Assembly: GCA_027625215.1 (NCBI GenBank)
Contig: JAQBWJ010000222.1
Span: 1 to 5,291 of the forward strand
Origin: Candidatus Poribacteria bacterium
Lineage (GTDB): Bacteria > Poribacteria > WGA-4E > GCA-2687025
Length of the DNA: 5,291 nt
Direction of reading: 5' to 3'
Shown piece after piece: positions 1 to 5,291 of the stretch. The position numbers and the translations under genes are program-made. Each line of letters begins with the position of its first letter. Within the stretch, counting starts at the first letter, position 1. The notes under the pieces were generated by a model. It was not told where the DNA came from and searched no databases. It worked only from the letters and a program-made list of their open reading frames with translations.

Positions 1-576
1 CGGGCGAATTACCTCATCGGCGATTCTCAAGTAGTATCGATCCCGTTCGTGGGCGACAACTCCCTGACGGTGGCTTCCCGGCACGAACTCCATACAGCCG
101 TTGTGCCTGTCCGCATTGACGAGCGGGATCCACACGTTCATCATCCGCAACGTGTGCGCGTCGGCGGCGGTGTACCCGGCGTCCTGATGCCACAGGACTT
201 CGGTGCGAGGGTTGTCCGGCAGTTTCGGTCGAACGGAGTAGTTCGGGTAGAGTCTCACTTCGGAACCGAGCAGCTGTTCCGCGAAGTCCAACAGATGCGG
301 ATGCGCGAACAAGCCGAAGAATCCGGGCAGATGGAGCTCCGGTCGAAAGATGGTCGGCGTCTCGTCGGGGTGATGTTCGTAGAGGCGGATCATCCGTCGG
401 GTGAACGGCTCGTTGGGGTGAAGGTTGTCCGCCTTGCCTTCGGAATGCCGCCGCAATGCGAGATCATCGACCAAACGCTCGCACGCGGATTGCGCTGCGT
501 CCAACGTCGCCGTTTCGATTACGCCGCGCAGGATCGTATAACCTTGATCGTTGAATTCGCGCAGCGCGTCGTTCAT
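1..576 (-). CDS. Phytanoyl-CoA dioxygenase (PhyH) family Fe(II)/2-oxoglutarate oxygenase, C-terminus cut by window edge
   Basis: Reading the minus strand from the ATG at 576-574 gives 192 open codons that reach the window edge without a stop, so only the N-terminal part of a protein of usually about 250-300 residues is present. The start MNDALREFNDQGYTILRGVI is the typical PhyH opening helix and strand. The iron-binding HxD motif is in WHQD at residues 129-132 (H130, D132). The family's PGSH segment follows at 166-169 in GCMEFVPGSHRQG. The distal iron-ligand histidine and the 2-oxoglutarate-binding arginine would lie beyond the window. The family hydroxylates small molecules using O2 and 2-oxoglutarate, and the substrate here cannot be told. 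No signal peptide is seen, so it is likely cytoplasmic. Its ATG overlaps the stop of the upstream secreted-protein gene by one base (TAATG), and an in-frame TAA at 597-595 rules out a longer start. A GGGA at 591-588 is a weak possible ribosome site. Family call firm, function open. Confidence 0.93.
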   Translation of the reverse strand, partial: MNDALREFNDQGYTILRGVIETATLDAAQSACERLVDDLALRRHSEGKADNLHPNEPFTRRMIRLYEHHPDETPTIFRPELHLPGFFGLFAHPHLLDFAEQLLGSEVRLYPNYSVRPKLPDNPRTEVLWHQDAGYTAADAHTLRMMNVWIPLVNADRHNGCMEFVPGSHRQGVVAHERDRYYLRIADEVIRP

Positions 577-1373
577 TATTGCGATAGTCCCGATTTAAAC
601 GTCGCCCAAATTGTTGCCGTTTTCTCGGTCGGTGAAACCGCCAACACCGACGCAAACCACTCCACCGCTTCATCGTCGGATGGCAAGCCGCCGTCGTTGC
701 GGAAGCAGAGGATCTCGATGCGGGGATATTTCACCGGGTCCGACTCGCGTACCCCAAGTTCCGCCCAATTCTCGCCGACCGCCAACGTTGGGTCGGTCGT
801 GCTGTCGGGCGCGCGAGGTCCGTTCTCGGTCGCTTTGTGGCGCACCCACATCCAAAGCAGGTCTTCGCCGACATTGGTGAACATGCTGTCGATCCCGCTC
901 ACCATCGCGGGAAACAGCGTCGCATTCACCGCGCCGCCCGGATCGTTCCATAGGAGTTCGTTTGATCCGAGAGCCGCCGGTGTCCAAGTTTGACCGTCCG
1001 GGCTCATGCGGAGATGCAACGAGTTCGAGTTGTTGCCCGTCGCCAACGCTTCCGGCATCAAGAATCGACCCCACGCATGCCAAACCTTGCCGTTGCTCGT
1101 CGCCTCGCCCGATTTCACCTCGACGGGGAGTTGGATCGCAAGGTGCGGATCGCCACCATCGCGGTTGTTGTCGCCGGGACCGCCGTACGCGACGCCGAAC
1201 AACGACCCCTCCTCGTCCGTCTCGACCCACGTATTCCCTTTGACATCCTTATCGAACACGCTCTTGGCGGGGTTGAAATCCGACACCTTCACGTAGATGA
1301 CCTGATCGGCGATTGCGGACGCCGCCCACAAGATCGCCGCGACCGCCAACATCGATAGTCGGTTGAATCTCAT
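576..1373 (-). CDS. Secreted protein of unknown function, probably beta-sandwich
   Basis: This 265-residue protein begins MRFNRLSMLAVAAILWAASA, a classic Sec signal peptide with a likely cut after AIA at residues 20-22, leaving DQVIYVKV as the mature start. The ATG at 1373-1371 is chosen over in-frame ATGs at 1394 and 1388 because AAGGAGGT sits just upstream of it, and those upstream starts would place this site inside the gene. The mature part is rich in Trp, Gly, Asn and Asp and alternates short strands with loops (KVWHAWGRFLMPEAL; LLWMWVRHKATENGPR; YPRIEILCFRNDGGLPSDDE). This looks like a jelly-roll or carbohydrate-binding-type sandwich, but I recognise no named family and see no catalytic motif. 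Only one cysteine is present in the mature protein and there is no lipobox, so it is probably periplasmic or released. It is translationally coupled to the following PhyH gene and is likely the first gene of that operon. Coding status is firm; the fold is inference. Confidence 0.85.
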   Translation of the reverse strand: MRFNRLSMLAVAAILWAASAIADQVIYVKVSDFNPAKSVFDKDVKGNTWVETDEEGSLFGVAYGGPGDNNRDGGDPHLAIQLPVEVKSGEATSNGKVWHAWGRFLMPEALATGNNSNSLHLRMSPDGQTWTPAALGSNELLWNDPGGAVNATLFPAMVSGIDSMFTNVGEDLLWMWVRHKATENGPRAPDSTTDPTLAVGENWAELGVRESDPVKYPRIEILCFRNDGGLPSDDEAVEWFASVLAVSPTEKTATIWATFKSGLSQ

Positions 1374-1377
1374 CGAA

Positions 1378-1385
1378 ACCTCCTT
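1378..1385 (-). promoter_or_regulatory. Strong Shine-Dalgarno of the secreted-protein gene
   Basis: On the minus strand AAGGAGGT is followed by four bases (TTCG) and then ATG at 1373. This is close to a perfect anti-16S match at short but usable spacing, and it decides the start of the secreted protein. Confidence 0.85.
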
Positions 1386-1429
1386 CATCGGCATCGTTCA
1401 TCTCGAACGTCGCGCGCGTGTTTGTCGAG

Positions 1430-1459
1430 ATAATAGGAGTACCTTCCGGCGCGATGCAA
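1430..1459 (-). promoter_or_regulatory. Candidate sigma70-like promoter for the secreted protein / PhyH operon
   Basis: On the minus strand TTGCAT (1459-1454) is separated by 18 bases from TATTAT (1435-1430). The -10 box matches TATAAT at five of six positions, while the -35 box keeps only the TTG core. Transcription would start near 1423, giving a leader of about 50 bases before the ATG at 1373. This is a visual match only. The AT-rich -10 stands out in otherwise GC-rich DNA. Confidence 0.4.
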
Positions 1460-1532
1460 GCGCGGGCGGCGGTTCCAAACGCGACGAAAAAAATCTGCCA
1501 ACGCTCGTTCAACCTTCTGCGTTGTCTGGCGT

Positions 1533-1541
1533 GGGAAGGGG
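1533..1541 (+). promoter_or_regulatory. Ribosome binding site of the anti-sigma-like gene
   Basis: GGGAAGGGG lies eight bases before the ATG at 1550. It is a purine-rich Shine-Dalgarno-like stretch at good spacing. It supports the start at 1550 rather than the in-frame ATG at 1418, which would add 44 residues overlapping the leader of the divergent operon. Confidence 0.6.
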
Positions 1542-1549
1542 TACCACAC

Positions 1550-2608
1550 ATGAAACGCAATCGTTCGGACGAACTGGAACAACTGTTATCGGACTATATG
1601 GACGGCGCGTTGTCGGATGCGGACCGCGCGCGAGTTGAAAACGCCTTGAAAAGCGACGCGAACTTGCGGGCGACGCTCGACGCATACCGACGGGTTGGAG
1701 ACATCGCCAAAGACGGGGAGTTTCCAACCGACAACCAACCGTTTGACGCCTATTTTGAATCGATTGCGGCGCAACTCGCCAATATCGAGCCTGAAACGGA
1801 GCCGCCCGTCGAGGACGAGACGCAGCGCGAACCCGTCGTTGTGACCGTCGGAGGCGGCGGTTTTCGATACGCGGCGTACTACGTTCCCGGCGCGTTGGCG
1901 GCGATGCTGCTGCTCGCATTCGGCGTGATGTGGTGGCAGAACTCGAAGGTCGATCCGACCGATTCGTCGGAACTCGCGGCGACGGGCGACGCAACGCCGA
2001 ACGCGAGCGTCTTGTCGATGGAAAGCCAGGATGAGTCGTCCGTGTCTGACACGGAACAGGAAGTTCAGCCGATTGCCGCGAAACAGGCGACAGCTCCCGA
2101 TGCTCATAACGACGACAACTTGGTTGCCGCCGCTCCTGTAACGGACGCATCGACATCGTCTCCAGCCCCCTTGTCGCTGCGTTCCGCTTCCGACGCAATC
2201 GCCCGGACACAACCAACGTCGCTCACCGAAGCGAGACGCATGGCGGTCGCCGCGACAGCGAAAGCCGTGCCGTACTCGGTTCGCGTGCTGTCCGGCGAGG
2301 AAGCGGTCTATGAAGGCACGCTCGATACGGAGACGGAACTCGTCTTCCAGTATCGCGGCAACGACTATCGTGTTCGGCTGGAACGCGACGAAGACGACCG
2401 CTGGACGCTCTCGTCGGACTATACGCCCGTTGGTGAAACAGCGTCCGAAGAGTCCCGAGAACGTTATTTCGACCTGATCGACGATCCGGCTGACGGCGCG
2501 ACCGCGACGCAGAAATACCGCATCGCTCAGCCACTTTCGCTGTCGCCGCGCCTATTTGTCGAACTCGTCCCGGCTAAGACGACTACCTCAGAGGAAAACG
2601 CCCCATGA
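1550..2608 (+). CDS. Single-pass membrane protein with zinc-less anti-sigma-like N-terminal domain
   Basis: This 352-residue protein has three parts. Residues about 7-60 (core LSDYMDGALSDADRARVENA, 13-32) match the helical opening of RseA/zf-HC2-type anti-sigma domains. The positions where the zinc type has HxxxCxxC are A32, D36 and L39, and the domain has no Cys or His at all, so any sigma binding must be zinc-independent. A hydrophobic helix at about 110-129 (ALAAMLLLAFGVMWW) is the only membrane span, which puts the N-terminus in the cytoplasm. After it comes a low-complexity acidic Ser/Thr/Ala linker (about 131-224) and a C-terminal probable beta domain (about 241-345, VPYSVRVLSGEEAVYEGTLD) of no family I recognise. 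The start at 1550 has a ribosome site; the reading frame stays open upstream to an ATG at 1418. The stop overlaps the ATG of the macroglobulin gene (ATGA). No sigma gene is adjacent, so the regulator role is inference; it could instead be a structural membrane partner of the macroglobulin. Confidence 0.85.
   Translation: MKRNRSDELEQLLSDYMDGALSDADRARVENALKSDANLRATLDAYRRVGDIAKDGEFPTDNQPFDAYFESIAAQLANIEPETEPPVEDETQREPVVVTVGGGGFRYAAYYVPGALAAMLLLAFGVMWWQNSKVDPTDSSELAATGDATPNASVLSMESQDESSVSDTEQEVQPIAAKQATAPDAHNDDNLVAAAPVTDASTSSPAPLSLRSASDAIARTQPTSLTEARRMAVAATAKAVPYSVRVLSGEEAVYEGTLDTETELVFQYRGNDYRVRLERDEDDRWTLSSDYTPVGETASEESRERYFDLIDDPADGATATQKYRIAQPLSLSPRLFVELVPAKTTTSEENAP
2590..2595 (+). promoter_or_regulatory. 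Ribosome binding site of the macroglobulin gene, inside the upstream gene
   Basis: AGAGGA ends nine bases before the ATG at 2605 and lies within the last codons of the preceding gene. Together with the ATGA stop-start overlap (2605-2608) it points to coupled translation of the two plus-strand genes. Confidence 0.6.
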
Positions 2609-5291
2609 GTTGGAATCGACACAAATCCTTCGGCATTCTAGCCGTCGTCGCGCTTGTCCTGACGGCAGCGGTCGGCAAATTACAGACACGCGAATCGGTC
2701 ATGCCGCTTGTGCTGTACGGCTCCGGCAACGAACTGGGAGGACATCTGCCGCTCTCGGAACTGACGCTCGGCGACGCGCCCGAACTGCGGTCCGCGTTGG
2801 CGGAGCATATCCAGCAGCGAACGGAACTGATCGTCACGCAGAACGCCGTGAAGTGGGACGCGCTTTCGCCGAATAAGATTCCCGCGCTGTTGTTGGCATC
2901 GCGCGGCGCGAATCGGCTCACCGCGTTGCAGTCGGGGAACCTTGCCGGATACATCCAAGCGGGCGGGTTCCTCGTCGCCCTGCCGATGGATGAACCCGCG
3001 TCGCAAGAGTTGCGACAGTGGTTGCGGACGACCTTCCCCAACAACCCTCTGATGGAACTTTCAAGCGAGCAGTTGAAGCCGACGGACGCGGAACTGCCGG
3101 AGTCGATGCGTTCCGTCATCGGCAACATGTTCGCGGTGGACGCCGTGCGGATGGAGGGCGAAATTCGCGTCATCATCCCGCGCAACCATATCGCGGATGA
3201 AGCGACCGTCCCGTTTGCCACTTCCGCGAGCATGATTGCCGCGCTGCGGTCGCCTTACGTGCGACGGGTTGCGGAGTCGCCGATAGCGTTGACAGCTCGG
3301 CGCGAGGGCAACCGTGTTGTGATCCGCGCGGTCGTGCGCGAGTTTGTCGATGGCGAAGCGCTGAACGTCGCCCTCTACGACATGGATGGGCGGCAAGTGC
3401 GCGCGCAGTCAATGAAGCGGCAGAACAACAACACGGAACTTTCACTGGAGTTCTCAGCCGATATCGCAACGGTTCCCTTCGACCCGCAACGCTATTGGGC
3501 GCGGGCGGAATGGGACGGCATCGTGCCGCTGAAACGCACCGTCAACCTGTCCGATCTCTTGGGCGTGCTCGACACCGAACTGAAAGGTCAAGACACATGG
3601 CAGGCGGGCATGTCCGGCGCGATGAGAGTAATCGCGCGCGACGCGAAGACGCAACAGCCCATCGCCAACGCGACCGTCAGGGCGGAACTCCGTCAGGGCG
3701 AAACGACACTCACCACGACTGAGCGGACGACGAATCCCGCCGGGGCAGCCGACCTACGGTTTGAACTGCCGGACGACACGGTCGGCGAGGCAAAACTCGT
3801 CATCAGTGTGATCACCCCGATGGGCGACGACCGAATCGAACAGGCGATCCGCATCACGAACGCCCGCAAGATCATGTTGACGACCGACAAGCCGCTCTAT
3901 CAACCAAGTCAGCGCATCCACCTCCGCGCGGTCACGCTGCGCGCGGGCGACTTGAAGGCGGTCGGCGACGGGACGTTGACGTTCGAGGTGGAAGACGCGA
4001 AGGGCAACAAGGTCTTCAAGTACGCCGCGTCGCGCAACGAGTTCGGCGTCGCCTCAGCCGAGTTTTCGTTGGCGGACGAGGTGAACTTCGGGCGGTATAC
4101 CGTCCGCGTCATCGACGGCGAACAGCAGCAGGAGAAGACCGTCACCGTCCAGAAGTACGTCCTCCCCAAGTTCAGAGTGGCGACGACCTTCAACCGCGAC
4201 GACTACCGTCCCGGCGAGTTGGTCGAAGCGACAGTTCAGACGGACTACTTCTTCGGAAAGCCCGTCGCGCGCGGCAGCGTCGAAATCGTTGCGTCGAAGT
4301 TCGATGTCGATTGGGAGACGTTCGCCAAGATTCAGGGCAAGACGGATGAAAACGGCACGTACAAGTTTGAACTCGACCTGCCGTCGTATTTCACGGGGTT
4401 GCCGTTGGATCGCGGCGACAGCCTCGTGCGGTTTGAAATCACCGTGACGGACACGGCGGAACATTCCGAGACGCAGACGGCGACTCGTCCCGTCGTGCAG
4501 CAGCCGTTCATGATCGTATTGATCCCGGAGAGCGGCTCGCTCGTGTCCGGCGTTGAGAACGAACTGTACGCCGTCACAACGACGCCGCAAGGCAAACCCG
4601 TCCAAACGACGGTGACACTGGAACACGGCGACACGACGCTCACCACCGAAACGGACGCGCTCGGCTCCGCCACGTTCACGTACAACCCGTCGGACGCGCC
4701 CTACTCCCCGATCACGTTCAAGGCGACCGTCCGCGACCGACAGGGCCGTTCGATGACGCGCAATGTCGAGGTCGGGAACGAGGCGTCGAGCGTCCTGCTT
4801 CGCCCCGACGCTTCGCTCGTCGCGGCGGGCGAGTCTCTCGGTTTCACCGTTCATTCCACAAACGCGACGGGCTGGGCGTACGTTGATGTGATCCGCGCGG
4901 GGCAGACGATTCTCACGAAGTCCGTGCAGATCGCCAACCATCGCGGCGCGGGAACGCTTCCCATCGGTCCCAACGACTTCGGCACGCTGACACTCCACGC
5001 CTATCAGATCAACCCCGACGGCGAAATCCGCCGCGACACGCGCCTCGTCTACGCGGAACCCGCCGACGAACTCGCCATCGACGTGACGCCCGACAAGCAG
5101 GTCTACCGTCCCGGTGAAGACGGCACGATCCGCTTCCATGTGGCGAACAAAGAGGGACACCCTGTCCTCGCCGCGCTGGGCGTGCAAGTCGTGGATGAGT
5201 CCGTCTTTGCGATCCAGGAGATGCAGCCCGGCATGGAGCGCGTGTTCTTCTTGTTGGAAAAAGAACTCCTAACACCGCGCATCGAGGTGCA
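2605..5291 (+). CDS. Alpha-2-macroglobulin family protein with N-terminal DUF4159-like domain, C-terminus cut by window edge
   Basis: The frame is open for 895 codons to the window end, with no stop. Residues 5-24 form a basic-then-hydrophobic export signal (RHKSFGILAVVALVLTAAVG; AVG could be a cleavage site, or it may stay as an anchor). Residues about 33-195 resemble DUF4159 of the glutamine-amidotransferase-like fold, with YIQAGGFLVALPMDEP (116-131) and the WLRTTFP segment after it. An Ig-like stretch follows (about 215-320), then an MG1-like domain (about 336-416). MG2 starts at KIMLTTDKPLYQPSQRIHLR, residues 422-441. The MG2/MG3 junction is QKYVLPKFRV (516-525), and MG3 has YFFGKPV. An MG4-like domain starts near 633, then a bait-region-type domain near 725. 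VYRPGE (833-838) and VVDESVF (862-868) mark the start of MG6/A2M. The bait loop and any CxEQ thioester lie outside. Bacterial members are envelope proteins thought to trap attacking proteases. The first gene of the pair overlaps it by four bases. The macroglobulin call is firm; the DUF4159 call is moderate. Confidence 0.95.
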   Translation, partial: MSWNRHKSFGILAVVALVLTAAVGKLQTRESVMPLVLYGSGNELGGHLPLSELTLGDAPELRSALAEHIQQRTELIVTQNAVKWDALSPNKIPALLLASRGANRLTALQSGNLAGYIQAGGFLVALPMDEPASQELRQWLRTTFPNNPLMELSSEQLKPTDAELPESMRSVIGNMFAVDAVRMEGEIRVIIPRNHIADEATVPFATSASMIAALRSPYVRRVAESPIALTARREGNRVVIRAVVREFVDGEALNVALYDMDGRQVRAQSMKRQNNNTELSLEFSADIATVPFDPQRYWARAEWDGIVPLKRTVNLSDLLGVLDTELKGQDTWQAGMSGAMRVIARDAKTQQPIANATVRAELRQGETTLTTTERTTNPAGAADLRFELPDDTVGEAKLVISVITPMGDDRIEQAIRITNARKIMLTTDKPLYQPSQRIHLRAVTLRAGDLKAVGDGTLTFEVEDAKGNKVFKYAASRNEFGVASAEFSLADEVNFGRYTVRVIDGEQQQEKTVTVQKYVLPKFRVATTFNRDDYRPGELVEATVQTDYFFGKPVARGSVEIVASKFDVDWETFAKIQGKTDENGTYKFELDLPSYFTGLPLDRGDSLVRFEITVTDTAEHSETQTATRPVVQQPFMIVLIPESGSLVSGVENELYAVTTTPQGKPVQTTVTLEHGDTTLTTETDALGSATFTYNPSDAPYSPITFKATVRDRQGRSMTRNVEVGNEASSVLLRPDASLVAAGESLGFTVHSTNATGWAYVDVIRAGQTILTKSVQIANHRGAGTLPIGPNDFGTLTLHAYQINPDGEIRRDTRLVYAEPADELAIDVTPDKQVYRPGEDGTIRFHVANKEGHPVLAALGVQVVDESVFAIQEMQPGMERVFFLLEKELLTPRIEV

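Noticed and set aside
49..993. A 314-codon open frame on the plus strand
   Set aside because: It runs antisense to the PhyH gene and the secreted-protein gene, both of which have clear motifs on the minus strand. Its translation is rich in Arg and Val and shows no family features. GC-rich codon use explains the open antisense frame.
1374..1394. Upstream starts (ATG at 1394 or 1388) of the secreted protein
   Set aside because: Both would place the near-perfect AAGGAGGT inside the coding region and put an acidic residue (MPMKEVS) ahead of the signal peptide. The ATG at 1373 gives a textbook signal peptide.
1405..1430. GAAC ... TCGAGA on the plus strand as an extracytoplasmic-sigma promoter for the anti-sigma-like gene
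   Set aside because: The spacing is several bases shorter than the usual 16-17 and the -10 part does not match the CGTC or TCTGA types. Not enough to call.
1418..1549. A 44-residue N-terminal extension of the anti-sigma-like protein from the ATG at 1418
   Set aside because: The extension has no similarity to anti-sigma domains, overlaps the leader and promoter of the divergent operon, and lacks a good ribosome site at that spacing. The ATG at 1550 has GGGAAGGGG eight bases upstream and starts right at the conserved domain.
2583..3233. A 216-codon minus-strand open frame over the start of the macroglobulin gene
   Set aside because: It covers the gene junction and the DUF4159-like domain in antisense, with no ribosome site or recognisable domain. 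It is a shadow frame.
4054..5187. A 377-codon open frame on the minus strand
   Set aside because: It lies fully antisense to the macroglobulin domains, which are unmistakable on the plus strand. Its translation is Arg-rich and resembles no family.

Overview
The window is GC-rich, dense bacterial DNA with two divergent gene pairs facing away from a 176 bp intergenic region (1374-1549). There are no RNA genes, insertion sequences, CRISPR arrays or tandem repeats that I can see. The gene mix is a phytanoyl-CoA dioxygenase-like oxygenase, a secreted all-beta protein of no named family, a membrane-anchored anti-sigma-like protein and a very large alpha-2-macroglobulin protein. This suggests a Gram-negative-type member of the Poribacteria / Latescibacteria / Planctomycetes-like lineages, where such families are common. 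That assignment is inference from gene content only; there is no marker gene in the window.

Left arm (minus strand, 1373 to 1). A secreted 265-residue protein has a clear signal peptide and a near-perfect Shine-Dalgarno. It is followed with a 1-base overlap (TAATG) by a PhyH-type Fe(II)/2-oxoglutarate oxygenase that runs off the left edge. A plausible sigma70-like promoter (1459-1430) lies upstream. The two genes look like one operon.

Right arm (plus strand, 1550 to 5291). A 352-residue single-pass membrane protein has a short cytoplasmic anti-sigma-like helical domain without the zinc ligands, an acidic Ser/Thr/Ala-rich linker and a C-terminal extracytoplasmic domain. It overlaps by 4 bases (ATGA) a giant exported protein of at least 895 residues that is still open at the right edge. 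This second protein has an N-terminal DUF4159-like (glutamine-amidotransferase-like fold) module, then Ig-like domains, then a recognisable series of macroglobulin domains up to the start of the A2M/MG6 region. The bait region, thioester site and C-terminus lie beyond the window.

The tight coupling suggests that the membrane protein and the macroglobulin are made in fixed ratio and work together at the cell envelope. The macroglobulin would be a protease trap or envelope-defence protein, and the membrane protein would be a regulator or sensor. No sigma factor gene is visible next to the anti-sigma-like gene. The most noteworthy points are the DUF4159-macroglobulin fusion and its coupling to a zinc-less anti-sigma-like protein.
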